Assembly (NCBI GenBank): GCA_040881665.1
Contig: JBBECT010000004.1
Location: 243,782 to 307,781 of the forward strand
Length of the DNA stretch: 64,000 nt
Source of the DNA: Actinomycetota bacterium
GTDB lineage: Bacteria > Actinomycetota > UBA4738 > HRBIN12
Reading direction: 5' to 3'
Of the stretch, positions 49,573 through 57,218 are shown piece by piece; the stretch's first letter is position 1; every line of letters starts with the position of its first letter. Under the pieces are notes generated by a model. That model was not told the origin of the DNA, did not search any database, and saw only the letters and a program-made list of their open reading frames with translations. The position numbers were made by a program, and so were the translations under genes.

Positions 49573-50025
49573 TCACAAGGTCCGACGGCGCGTCGCCGGC
49601 GCGTATATCAGCCGGACGCGCAGGCGGATCAGCGAGCGAGGAACGGGCCCGAACGAGCGGCTGTCCGTCGATGCTTCCGGCGCATCACCCTCGACCCACC
49701 ATGCGTCGGCTCCCAGCGGTGTTCCGTCGGGAGCGAGGTCGCCCGGTCCGGCGATCACGCGTTTGACCAGCTCGAAGCCGAGGCGCTCGGGATGACCGAG
49801 CACGACGACGTCGCCCACCTTCACGCGGCGGGCGGGAACGGCCAGCGCCCAGTCGCCCGGCACCAAGGTCGGCGCCATCGATGCGCCGTCGATCTCGACG
49901 CGCGACGGGCGCCACCGCACGCACGCGACGATCACGCCGGCCGTGACCGCGGCCGCGGTTACGGCCCGCCCCACGCGGAACCGGCGCCCGACGCGCCCCA
50001 CACCGCCCTCACGCGGAACCCCCAT
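49573..50025 (-). CDS. sodX: S26 signal-peptidase-like protease, probable nickel-SOD maturation protease
   Basis: 150 aa from ATG 50025. One N-terminal membrane helix (AVTAAAVTAGVIVACV), then the S26 core: catalytic Ser49 in DGASMAPTLVPGD and Lys88 in ELVKRVIAGPGD, ending with the conserved GDAPEASTDSRSFGPV. It is much shorter than LepB at 59853, as known for nickel-type SOD maturation proteases. sodN lies 1.7 kb away with a 15-residue propeptide to be removed, so SodX is the best reading. A second LepB is the alternative. Its promoter is shared back-to-back with the phosphoesterase gene. Confidence 0.8.
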   Translation of the reverse strand: MGVPREGGVGRVGRRFRVGRAVTAAAVTAGVIVACVRWRPSRVEIDGASMAPTLVPGDWALAVPARRVKVGDVVVLGHPERLGFELVKRVIAGPGDLAPDGTPLGADAWWVEGDAPEASTDSRSFGPVPRSLIRLRVRLIYAPATRRRTL

Positions 50026-50032
50026 GCGCCAC

Positions 50033-50042
50033 AGCGTAGAGT
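50033..50042. promoter_or_regulatory. Back-to-back leaderless promoters with overlapping -10 hexamers
   Basis: TAGAGT on plus (50037-50042) ends 6 nt before the phosphoesterase GTG; TACGCT on minus (50033-50038) ends 7 nt before the sodX ATG. The two hexamers share the bases TA (50037-50038), and the start codons are only 23 bp apart, so the two genes must compete for polymerase. Confidence 0.6.
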
Positions 50043-50048
50043 GGTTGG

Positions 50049-51626
50049 GTGCCTCCCGCGGACGCCGACGACTCCGAGCAGCGGCCGGCGCGGCCCGGAC
50101 GATCCCCTCGTGCACCGGTCGAGCGACTCGTGAGCTCGGTCCGATCGCCTGCCGGCCGGCGGGTAGGCCGATGGCTCGCCGCGATCGCGGTCGGGCTGAT
50201 CGGCGCGATGATCGGGATGACGCTGTTCGCGACGACCGTCGAACGGATGGGGCCGTTCGACGTGCGGCTGCACTCGAGCTTCGGAGAAGGCGTGACCGAC
50301 GTCCTGCTCCCACCGTTCGGCAGCGTCACCGCCGACACGCACATCGCTCCCCTGCGCCTGGAAGCCGAGCTCGAAGAGGTCCGCGTCACCGAGATCGAGG
50401 ACTTCGTGTCGTCGGGCGTCGGGCTCGACGAACTGACCGCGCTGGTCGAGGCGGCGGCGGTCGACGCGATCCCCCGATTCGCTGCGGTCACCCTGACGGC
50501 GGGGACCCTGGGCGCGCTCGTTCTCGGACTGCTCGTGTTCCGTCGCCGGATGCGCCAGGCAGCCATCGCGACGTTGACGGCGCTGGTGGTCGTCGGCGCG
50601 AGCATCGTCCTCGCGGGCGCCACCTACGCACCGGAACGGTTCCGCGCGTACAAGGCGACCGGATCACTCAGCCTGATCCCGCAGCTGCTCGGCCCCGCGG
50701 AGCGAACCGGCGAGCAGCTCGACGTGTTCCGCGCCGAGCTCGGCCGGCTCGTCGACGGGGCGGCGAGGGCGTACGCCTCGATCGAGGCGAACCCCCTGTC
50801 CGGGGATCAGATCCGGGTGCTCCACATCTCCGATATGCACCTGTCGGTGCTCGGGTTCGACTTCGCGAAGAGCGTTGCGGACGGCTTCGACGTCGATGCC
50901 GTTCTCGACACCGGCGACGTGACGAGCTTCGGTACGCGGGCCGATCAGCTGATCCTGCGCTACGTCCCGCAGTTCGACAGACCCTACGTGTTCATCCGCG
51001 GGAACCACGATTCCGCCGACGTTCCGGCGACGATCGAGGGGTTCCAGGACACCTTCGTACTCGATAGCACCGAGGCGAACGTGGCCGGCGTGTCGTTCTT
51101 CGGAACGGCGGATCCCTTGTTCAACGGCGACCCGGACAGACCGATCGAGACCGAGGCGGTCGATCGGGTCAAACGCGCGTACGGACGCGACGTCGTGCTC
51201 CCCGCGCTCGAGGAGCTCCCCGAGGTTCCCGACGTCGTCGCGGTCCACGACGATCGAGTCGGCGAACCGCTCGCGGGCCGTGTTCCGCTCGTCGTCTCCG
51301 GGCACTACCACGAGGCCTCGGCCCGGGTGATCGACGGAACGCTGTTCCTGCGCGCGGGAACCACCGGCGGAGCGGGACCGATCTCGTTCACATCCGAGGG
51401 CGGCGTTCCGCTGTCCGCGGAGATCCTGTACTTCGATCCCGCATCCACGACCGACGGAGCGAGCCTCGTGGCATGGGACGTAGTGGAGCAGGACCCGGGC
51501 ACCGGGAACCTCACCGTCACGCGCCACCTGGTCGAGGAGGAGTTCGGCGAGCTCGTCCCGAGCCCGGCACCCATCGAGCTCGAAGGCGAGCAGCCCGAAG
51601 TCGCTCCCGACGAGACCAGCCCCTGA
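50049..51626 (+). CDS. Membrane-anchored metallophosphoesterase
   Basis: 525 aa from GTG 50049, fixed by a -10 hexamer 6 nt upstream. Three membrane helices (residues ~41-63, 145-164, 171-192), with the ~80-residue loop after helix 1 outside if the phosphoesterase is inside or vice versa. The calcineurin-like domain starts at residue 257: HISDMHL (259-265), LDTGDVTSFG, IRGNHD and a late SGHYHEA. The C-terminal ~60 residues are acidic. Substrate unknown. It sits between sodX and sodN, which may be a link to metal or oxidative stress or merely chance. Confidence 0.85.
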   Translation: MPPADADDSEQRPARPGRSPRAPVERLVSSVRSPAGRRVGRWLAAIAVGLIGAMIGMTLFATTVERMGPFDVRLHSSFGEGVTDVLLPPFGSVTADTHIAPLRLEAELEEVRVTEIEDFVSSGVGLDELTALVEAAAVDAIPRFAAVTLTAGTLGALVLGLLVFRRRMRQAAIATLTALVVVGASIVLAGATYAPERFRAYKATGSLSLIPQLLGPAERTGEQLDVFRAELGRLVDGAARAYASIEANPLSGDQIRVLHISDMHLSVLGFDFAKSVADGFDVDAVLDTGDVTSFGTRADQLILRYVPQFDRPYVFIRGNHDSADVPATIEGFQDTFVLDSTEANVAGVSFFGTADPLFNGDPDRPIETEAVDRVKRAYGRDVVLPALEELPEVPDVVAVHDDRVGEPLAGRVPLVVSGHYHEASARVIDGTLFLRAGTTGGAGPISFTSEGGVPLSAEILYFDPASTTDGASLVAWDVVEQDPGTGNLTVTRHLVEEEFGELVPSPAPIELEGEQPEVAPDETSP

Positions 51627-51748
51627 ATCGTTCGGGGACAGCCCCATCCCGGGTGGTCAGAGCCGCGGCCCGTGAGTAGCGTGCGTCACGGAGCGGGGTT
51701 CCGGGTATCGGAGTACGGACCCCGACGGACCATCCCGAAGGAGGGGAC

Positions 51749-52147
51749 ATGCGTATCGCGGATCTGCTGCGGCCCCGCCGCGTCGTCCACGCACACTGCG
51801 ACCTGCCGTGCGGCGTCTACGACCCGGCGCAGGCGCGGATCGAGGCCGAGTCGGTCAAGGCCTGCCAGGAGAAGTACCAGGGCTCGGACGACGAGATCTT
51901 CAAGGACCGCGCCGTCTCGATCAAAGAAGAGCGAGCGGACCTGGTGAAGCATCACCTGTGGGTGCTGTGGACCGACTACTTCAAGCCCGAACACGTGGAG
52001 AAGTACCCGGACCTGCACGAGAAGTTCTGGCACGCCACGAAGGAAGCCGGCGCGGCCAAGAAGTCGACGGACCCGGCGCAGGGGCAGAAGCTCCTCGACG
52101 CCGTCGACGACCTCGCCAAGATCTTCTGGGAGACGAAGTCGGCCTAG
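51749..52147 (+). CDS. sodN: Nickel-containing superoxide dismutase
   Basis: 132 aa with AAGGAGG 5-6 nt upstream of the ATG. The nickel hook HCDLPCGVYDP starts at His16; the N-terminal 15 residues (ending VVHA) are the propeptide removed by a SodX protease, leaving a 117-residue mature enzyme, the length known for Streptomyces SodN. Ni ligands are His16, Cys17 and Cys21 (mature His1, Cys2, Cys6). It removes superoxide in the cytoplasm. A very strong terminator hairpin follows. Nickel-dependent regulation (Nur-type) is expected but no operator is recognisable. Confidence 0.97.
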   Translation: MRIADLLRPRRVVHAHCDLPCGVYDPAQARIEAESVKACQEKYQGSDDEIFKDRAVSIKEERADLVKHHLWVLWTDYFKPEHVEKYPDLHEKFWHATKEAGAAKKSTDPAQGQKLLDAVDDLAKIFWETKSA

Positions 52148-52170
52148 CGGATCCGCGACCGGAGCTTGGA

Positions 52171-52202
52171 AGAGGGCGGGGCCGGTGAAAGCCCCGCCCT
52201 CT
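52171..52202 (+). terminator. Strong 12-bp hairpin terminator after sodN
   Basis: AGAGGGCGGGGC (52171-52182) pairs perfectly with GCCCCGCCCTCT (52191-52202) around an 8-nt loop, 23 nt after the stop. It is the most stable-looking hairpin in the window. Confidence 0.85.
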
Positions 52203-52231
52203 CGCGTTCGGCCGACCGGGAGGGATCAGCT

Positions 52232-52648
52232 CTAGTCGGCCGGGGGCGTGAACATCGCTTCGGCCGCTTGGTAGCCCGCGAACAGAGCGAGCACGGCGAT
52301 GCTGGCGACGATCACGAGGATGTGGATCGGGCTGGCCGCGACCCGGACCTCGACCCCGAACGTGGTTCCCGGCGCACGGCGGATCGAGACGGTGTCGGGG
52401 AGCGTCACGAGCAGGGCGACGAGCGGACCGAGCGTCGACCAGAGCTCGAACAGGGTTCGGATCTCACCGCCCCCGTGTCGAACGACCGGACCCGCGATCT
52501 CTCCGATCGTTTCGACGTCGAAGGCCCAACGGACCACGTTGGCGACCCCGAAGGCGATTGCCGGGACGAGCGCGACGATGCCCACGAGCGCGGCCCGCAG
52601 CGAGGGGTCTGGGTCCTTGCAGGTAGCGTGCGCGCTCGTGCCCGGCAT
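52232..52648 (-). CDS. Small membrane protein, unknown function
   Basis: 138 aa from ATG 52648 (GTG 52657 would add three residues); GAGGG lies ~10 nt upstream. Three hydrophobic segments: SLRAALVGIVALVPAIAFGVANVVRW, LWSTLGPLVALLVTLP and ILVIVASIAVLALFAGYQAAEAM. A short polar region with charged residues (RRAPGTTFGVEVRVAASP) lies between the second and third. I do not recognise the family. It is divergent from the YchF-like GTPase gene (130 bp) and convergent to sodN. Confidence 0.6.
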   Translation of the reverse strand: MPGTSAHATCKDPDPSLRAALVGIVALVPAIAFGVANVVRWAFDVETIGEIAGPVVRHGGGEIRTLFELWSTLGPLVALLVTLPDTVSIRRAPGTTFGVEVRVAASPIHILVIVASIAVLALFAGYQAAEAMFTPPAD

Positions 52649-52763
52649 GAGCTGCACCCTCGCCCATCGAGCACGCGCGAGGCAAGACCGGGAACGGAGA
52701 CGTCACGGTTCCGCAACATCGCCGTCACGACCTCGACACGGCTGGCTGCTCGAGAACCGCTGC

Positions 52764-52769
52764 TAGGCT
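52764..52769 (+). promoter_or_regulatory. -10 hexamer TAGGCT of the YchF-like gene
   Basis: TAGGCT ends 9 nt before the GTG at 52779, predicting a leaderless or near-leaderless mRNA. Confidence 0.5.
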
Positions 52770-52778
52770 CGCCCGACT

Positions 52779-53756
52779 GTGAAGGACATCGGACTCGTCG
52801 GCGTTCCGTTCAGCGGGAAGTCCACGCTGTTCACCGCGCTCACGCGCGCGGGGGCCGCCGGCGGGCGGGCGAACCAAGCCGTGGTCCCGGTCCCCGACCC
52901 CCGGCTTGCGGTCCTGACGGAGATCGAGTCGTCGAAGAAGACCGTCGCCGCGCAGGTTCGCTTCGTCGACGTGCCCGGCGGGATCTCCTCGAGCCAGGGG
53001 ATCGCCGCTCTCCGCGAGGTCGACGCGCTCGCGGTCGTGCTCCGCTGTTTCGGTACGGATGCGGACCCGGCGGCGGAGCTGGACAAGGTCCGGGCGGAGT
53101 TGTTGCTGGCAGACCTCGCGGTATTCGAGTCGGCCGTCGAGAAGGCGCGGAAGCGTTCGAAGGGGAAACCCGAGCCCGAGCTTCCCGCGCTGGAGAAGGC
53201 TCACGCGGCGCTGGAGACCGAGACGATGCTGCGTGACGCGGGCCTCGACGCCGGCGAGCGAGCCCACCTGCGCGGGGTCGCGCCCCTGACGCTCAAGCCG
53301 TGGGTCACGATCGCGAACCTCGAGGAGGGATCGGCGGTCCCCGAAGGCCTGCCCGAGGCAACGGTCGGCGTGTACGCGTCGATCGAAGCCGAGACCGCGG
53401 AGATGGACGCGGACGAGGCACGCGCCTTGCTCGAGGAGTTCGGGGTCTCCGAACCTGGACTGGAGTCCGTGATCCGCTCGAGCTACGTACAGCTCGACCT
53501 GCTGACGTTCCTGACGACGGGTGAGGACGAGACCCGCGCGTGGGAAGTCCGGCGCGGCGCCACGGCGCCGGAGGCCGCAGGAGTGATCCACACCGACCTG
53601 GAACGCGGCTTCATCCGCGCAGAGGTGATCGGCTACGACGATCTCGTCGCCGCCGGCTCGATGAACGCCGCGAAGGACGCCGGCAAGACCCGCGTCGAAG
53701 GCAAGGACTACGTGGTCGCCGAAGGCGACATCCTGAACATCCGCTTCGCGGTCTAG
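52779..53756 (+). CDS. Divergent YchF/OLA1-type GTP/ATP-binding protein
   Basis: 325 aa from GTG 52779, shorter than typical YchF (~360). P-loop GVPFSGKST (residues 8-16), where YchF normally has GxPNVGKST; the Asn-Val step is replaced by Phe-Ser. Switch II is DVPGG. The base-specifying motif, NxxE in YchF rather than NKxD, appears as IANLEEG. The coiled-coil insert is short (FESAVEKARKRSKGKPEPELPALEK), and the C-terminal TGS region is clear (TFLTTGEDETRAWEVRRG, EGKDYVVAEGDILNIRF). Likely ribosome- or stress-associated ATPase. Probably a paralogue of a canonical ychF elsewhere. Confidence 0.82.
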   Translation: MKDIGLVGVPFSGKSTLFTALTRAGAAGGRANQAVVPVPDPRLAVLTEIESSKKTVAAQVRFVDVPGGISSSQGIAALREVDALAVVLRCFGTDADPAAELDKVRAELLLADLAVFESAVEKARKRSKGKPEPELPALEKAHAALETETMLRDAGLDAGERAHLRGVAPLTLKPWVTIANLEEGSAVPEGLPEATVGVYASIEAETAEMDADEARALLEEFGVSEPGLESVIRSSYVQLDLLTFLTTGEDETRAWEVRRGATAPEAAGVIHTDLERGFIRAEVIGYDDLVAAGSMNAAKDAGKTRVEGKDYVVAEGDILNIRFAV

Positions 53757-54580
53757 GGCTGCTCGGGCTCGGCGATCCCGGTTCCCGGACAGACGTGGAT
53801 CACCTCGCGGAGGTCGAACGAAGAAACCGTCGCGACGACGAGGCCATCTCGTCGCACCGCCACTATGGGGACTCGCCACATGTTGCGTTCCGGCCACCCG
53901 GGGACGCGCACCTCGTCGGACGGTCGCACGCCCGGCAAGCCGTTCCGAACGACACGAACGAGCGAAGGGAAGCCCTCCTCGCCCTCCCAGGTCTCGGCCG
54001 TCTCACCGATGTCGATCACCCGCTCCACGGGAGCATCGCACTCGGGGCTCATCGGCCAATACAGTTCGGCCGGGTCGACCACCCGGAACGCGTCTGCCCG
54101 CACGGGAGCATCACCCGAAGACGAGAGGCGGCATACGACGCGATTGGGAGAGCCCGGCGCGTCAAGGGCCCGCTCCGAACCGACCGGAACGCTCTCGTCG
54201 GGTTGAGACCCGTGGAAGTTGATGACGGCACGCCCGTCCGCCCCCTCGACCCGGACATGAACACCGTCGCCTTGCGGTCGAACCTTCGGCGTCACCTGGG
54301 TGCCTCGTTGCGTGCACGTGACGACGGCGACGTCCGGGATCCGATCGACCCGCCCGGGCACGATGTCCAGGAACGGACCGGGGGAGTCCGACGAGAACGC
54401 TCGGACGAGGACGAACCCTCCAGCGACGAAGACCGTCAGCGCGACGAGACCCGCGACTATCCGCTCTCTCGCGGGAGGAAGCCGCCGCGGCCGCGTGGGC
54501 ATGGAGCGTTCCCACCCTCGATCCGGTGGCGTTCCAACGTCCCCGAGCTTGCGGAGCTCCGATCGCCAGCGTTCAGGCAT
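53753..54580 (-). CDS. Single-pass membrane protein with exported domain, probable anti-sigma factor
   Basis: 275 aa. N-terminus PERWRSELRKLGDVGTPPDRGWERSM resembles the short sigma-binding region of actinobacterial anti-sigma proteins. One membrane helix follows (residues ~41-60, IVAGLVALTVFVAGGFVLVR). The rest (~200 residues) is exported: beta-rich, with Cys in VVTCTQRG, NRVVCRL, SPECDAP and IHVCPGT that could form two disulphides. It overlaps the ECF sigma gene by 8 nt, the usual sigma/anti-sigma order. No zinc-binding HxxxCxxC motif is present. Its stop shares CTAG with the YchF-like gene. Confidence 0.65.
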   Translation of the reverse strand: MPERWRSELRKLGDVGTPPDRGWERSMPTRPRRLPPARERIVAGLVALTVFVAGGFVLVRAFSSDSPGPFLDIVPGRVDRIPDVAVVTCTQRGTQVTPKVRPQGDGVHVRVEGADGRAVINFHGSQPDESVPVGSERALDAPGSPNRVVCRLSSSGDAPVRADAFRVVDPAELYWPMSPECDAPVERVIDIGETAETWEGEEGFPSLVRVVRNGLPGVRPSDEVRVPGWPERNMWRVPIVAVRRDGLVVATVSSFDLREVIHVCPGTGIAEPEQP

Positions 54581-55073
54581 CGTCGACCTCCTCAGTGCCC
54601 AGGAGCGTGCGGAGCTTCTTGCGGCCGCGGTGGATGTGCACGCGGACCGTCGCCGACGACATCCCCATGCGTTTCGCGACCTCGGCCGTCGATAGGTCGG
54701 CTTCGTAGCGGAGGATCACCGCCGCCCGTTGGTTGGGGGAAAGAGCTCGGAGTGCTCGCATCAGATCCTCCAGTTCCCCGGGCGTCTCGCGGATCGCTCG
54801 CTCGACGAGGTCGCTGTGTCGGCTTTCGCGCTTCAGCTCTTGCGTCGCGACGCGGAACGCCACCCGGTACACGTACGCGATCGGATCCCGGACGCGGCCT
54901 CCGCGCTCGATCGCGCGGGCGAACGCTTCGGCGATCGCATCCTCCGCCAGATCGGTTCGCCCGCCGCAGACCCCGTAGAGGGTTCGCCAGAGTTGCGGCC
55001 CCGCCTCCCGGTAGATCGCGTCGAAGTCGTGGCTGCCACGCTGCCCGGCTCCCTCACCCGTTTCGAGCCTCAC
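54573..55073 (-). CDS. ECF-type RNA polymerase sigma factor
   Basis: 166 aa from GTG 55073; an in-frame GTG at 55082 overlaps the -10 hexamer and is less likely. Region 2: HDFDAIYREAGPQLWRTLYGVCGGRTDLAEDAIAEAFARAI, described in parts: helix FDAIYREAGPQLWR then DLAEDAIAEAFARA (the -10 recognition helix). Region 4: LSPNQRAAVILRYEADLSTAEVAKRMGM then SATVRVHIHRGRKKL, the -35 recognition helix. It lacks region 3, as ECF factors do. It is co-transcribed with a membrane protein that probably holds it inactive. Its regulon is unknown. Confidence 0.9.
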   Translation of the reverse strand: MRLETGEGAGQRGSHDFDAIYREAGPQLWRTLYGVCGGRTDLAEDAIAEAFARAIERGGRVRDPIAYVYRVAFRVATQELKRESRHSDLVERAIRETPGELEDLMRALRALSPNQRAAVILRYEADLSTAEVAKRMGMSSATVRVHIHRGRKKLRTLLGTEEVDDA

Positions 55074-55080
55074 GACCTGC

Positions 55081-55086
55081 ACGCTA
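55081..55086 (-). promoter_or_regulatory. -10 hexamer TAGCGT of the ECF sigma gene, leaderless
   Basis: On the minus strand TAGCGT ends 7 nt before the GTG at 55073. It selects that GTG over the one at 55082, which lies inside the hexamer. Confidence 0.5.
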
Positions 55087-55162
55087 GTAGAGGGCTCGGC
55101 GGCCAGGACCGTTTACCTGCGCCGGTATGAACGGCTGGAAGCGAACGAGGCGAGCCTGTCGG

Positions 55163-55200
55163 ATATATAGGATTCGAGACCTCAATCGCCAGGTCTATAT
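55163..55200. promoter_or_regulatory. AT-rich inverted repeats upstream of the mod operon, probable operator
   Basis: AGACCT (55177-55182) and AGGTCT (55191-55196) form a dyad with an 8-nt spacer; ATATAG (55165-55170) and CTATAT (55195-55200) are a second, outer pair. The patch is far more AT-rich than its surroundings and lies 24-60 bp before the -10 of the TOBE regulator gene. It is a candidate molybdate-responsive operator. Confidence 0.5.
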
Positions 55201-55223
55201 GGCGGTCTTGCACACCGACCCGA

Positions 55224-55229
55224 TAGAGT
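55224..55229 (+). promoter_or_regulatory. -10 hexamer TAGAGT of the mod operon, leaderless
   Basis: TAGAGT ends 7 nt before the ATG at 55237. A GTG at 55228 overlaps the hexamer and is therefore an unlikely start. Confidence 0.55.
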
Positions 55230-55236
55230 GCTTGCC

Positions 55237-55632
55237 ATGGACGAGGGGTTCCGGATCGGGCAAGCGGCGGAAGCGCTGGGCGTGCGGGTGGAGACCCTCC
55301 GGCGGTGGGAGTCCGAGGGCAAGCTCCGGACCGAGCGCACGAAGGGCGGTCAGCGGATCGTTCCCGCGGGGGAACTGGCGCGTTTGCTCGCGGAACGACG
55401 GGCGAGGCAGCGGGGGTCTGGACCGGGGAACAGTCTTCGGAACCGCTTCCCGGGCATCGTCGTGCGCGTCGAGAAGGACAAGGTCGCGGCGACCGTCGAG
55501 ATCATGGCCGGACCACACCGGATCCTGTCGCTCCTCACCCGAGAAGCCGTCGACGAACTCGAACTGAAGCCGGGGTCGGAGGTCGTCGCGAACGTCAAGG
55601 CGACGAACGTCAGCGTGGAGATACCGAAGTGA
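55237..55632 (+). CDS. HTH (MerR/excisionase-type) plus TOBE/Mop domain regulator of molybdate transport
   Basis: 131 aa from ATG 55237. Residues ~5-55 form a MerR-like helix-turn-helix (FRIGQAAEALGVRVETLRRWESEGKLRTERTKGGQRI). Residues ~67-131 are a Mop/TOBE domain (NRFPGIVVRVEKDKVAATVEIM, LTREAVDELELKPGSEV, ANVKATNVSVEI) that binds molybdate. It is a compact ModE analogue with one Mop unit; it is first in the operon, sharing one base with modA (TGATG). It probably represses modABC when molybdate is plentiful. Confidence 0.88.
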   Translation: MDEGFRIGQAAEALGVRVETLRRWESEGKLRTERTKGGQRIVPAGELARLLAERRARQRGSGPGNSLRNRFPGIVVRVEKDKVAATVEIMAGPHRILSLLTREAVDELELKPGSEVVANVKATNVSVEIPK

Positions 55633-56414
55633 TGCGACGGCGGGCCGTCGGGGTGGTGATCACCGCATTGCTCGTGGTGACCGCCTGCGGCGACGCCGGA
55701 GGGGGCGGCGGCTCCGGCGACGACCGGCACGAGATCACCGTGCTCGCGGCCGCATCGCTCACCGAGGCGTTCACCGACCTGGCGGCGGACTTCGAGGAGG
55801 CGAACGGCGGCGTCGAGGTGCTCCTCGGTTTCGGACCGTCCGACGGCCTGGCAACCCAGATCGTCGAGGGCGCACCCGTCGACGTGTTCGCATCGGCGAG
55901 CCCGACGTGGGCCGACGCCGTCGAGGATGAGGGACCGGGCCTGACCGGGCGCGCCGACTTCGCCCGGAACCGCCTCGTCGTCATCACGCCGGCCGACGAT
56001 CCGGCGGAGATCTCGTCGGTGGAGGAACTCGCCGAGCCCGGAATCCGGTTGATCCTGGCCGCGGAGGACGTGCCGGCGGGTACCTACGCCCGCGAGGTCC
56101 TGACGAACGCCGGGGTCGGCGAGGCGGCGCTCGCGAACGTCGTGTCGAATGAGGACGACGTGAAGGCCGTCGTGCAGAAGGTCGTCCTGGGCGAGGCCGA
56201 CGCCGGGATCGTGTACGTCACGGATCTGACGGAGGAGGTCGAGCCGGAGGTGCGCACCGTCGACATCCCGCGGCGAGTCAACGTGATCTCCACCTACCCG
56301 ATCGGAGCGGTGACCGGCGCGCCCGAACCGGATCTGGCTCGTTCGCTCGTCGAGCTCGTCACGGGCGCCGACGGACAGGCCGTTCTGAGCTCCTACGGGT
56401 TCCTGCCGCCGTAG
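55632..56414 (+). CDS. modA: Molybdate ABC transporter, substrate-binding lipoprotein
   Basis: 260 aa from ATG 55632. Lipoprotein signal with lipobox ALLVVTAC (Cys ~19), a Gly/Ser linker, then a type II periplasmic-binding domain: ITVLAAASLTEAFTDLAADFEE, GFGPSDGLATQIVEGAPVDVFASAS, and VLGEADAGIVYVTDL. The first block is a ModA hallmark, with Ser residues that hold the oxyanion. It captures molybdate or tungstate outside the membrane and delivers it to ModB. Confidence 0.94.
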   Translation: MRRRAVGVVITALLVVTACGDAGGGGGSGDDRHEITVLAAASLTEAFTDLAADFEEANGGVEVLLGFGPSDGLATQIVEGAPVDVFASASPTWADAVEDEGPGLTGRADFARNRLVVITPADDPAEISSVEELAEPGIRLILAAEDVPAGTYAREVLTNAGVGEAALANVVSNEDDVKAVVQKVVLGEADAGIVYVTDLTEEVEPEVRTVDIPRRVNVISTYPIGAVTGAPEPDLARSLVELVTGADGQAVLSSYGFLPP

Positions 56415-56426
56415 CCGGGAGCAACC

Positions 56427-57218
56427 GTGGAACGGACCCGACTTCCCCGCGCGATCGTCGTCCTCGCCGTTGTGGGCGTGGCGTTCGTGGCACTGCCGCT
56501 CGCGGGGATCGTCGTTCGCTCCGCGTGGTCGCGGGCGGGAGAGGTCCTGCCCTCCGACACGACGCTCCACGCGTTGCGACTCTCGATCGTCGTCGCCTCG
56601 GCCGCGGCGATCGTGGACCTCGTGCTCGGGGTGCCGGTGGCGTTCCTCCTCGCGCGGATCCGGTTCCCGGGACGGACGCTCGTGCGCGCGATCGTCGTGC
56701 TGCCGCTCGTGCTCCCGCCGGTCGTCGCGGGCGTCGGACTGCTCGCCGCGCTGGGACGGCGCGGGTTGCTCGGCGGTCCGCTCGAGGCGATCGGGATCTC
56801 CCTGCCGTTCACGACCGGTGGAGCGGTGATCGCGACCGCTTTCGTGTCGTTCCCGCTCGTCGTCCTTGCGACCGAGGCCGGCCTGCGTTCCCTGGACGAA
56901 CGGCTCGAGGGCGCCGCGCGGACGCTCGGTGCATCGCCCGGGTACGTGCTCCGGCGGGTCACGCTGCCGCTGCTGCTGCCCCAGATCGTCGCGGGTGCGG
57001 TGCTCGCGTGGGCGCGGGCCCTCGGGGAGTTCGGCGCGACGTTGATGTTCGCGGGGAACCTCGCGGGTCGCACGCAGACGCTCCCGCTCGCGGTGTTCGA
57101 GACGACCCAGACCGATCCTCGCGGGGCCCTGCTCGTCTCGCTGCTGCTCGTGGTCGTGTCGGTGGCGGTCCTCCTCGCGCTGCGAGGACGGTTCCTCGAC
57201 GGCGGTGGATCCCGGTGA
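56427..57218 (+). CDS. modB: Molybdate ABC transporter, permease subunit
   Basis: 263 aa from GTG 56427. Six hydrophobic spans with the ModB pattern; the cytoplasmic EAA loop is EGAARTLGASPGYVLRRVTLP, which docks on ModC. The LARALGEFGATLMFAGN segment is typical of molybdate permeases. It follows modA by 12 nt and overlaps modC by 4 nt (GTGA). Confidence 0.94.
   Translation: MERTRLPRAIVVLAVVGVAFVALPLAGIVVRSAWSRAGEVLPSDTTLHALRLSIVVASAAAIVDLVLGVPVAFLLARIRFPGRTLVRAIVVLPLVLPPVVAGVGLLAALGRRGLLGGPLEAIGISLPFTTGGAVIATAFVSFPLVVLATEAGLRSLDERLEGAARTLGASPGYVLRRVTLPLLLPQIVAGAVLAWARALGEFGATLMFAGNLAGRTQTLPLAVFETTQTDPRGALLVSLLLVVVSVAVLLALRGRFLDGGGSR

Noticed and set aside
55228-55236. GTG at 55228 as start of the TOBE regulator
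   Set aside because: It lies inside the TAGAGT -10 hexamer and could not be transcribed from that promoter; ATG 55237 fits the HTH start.
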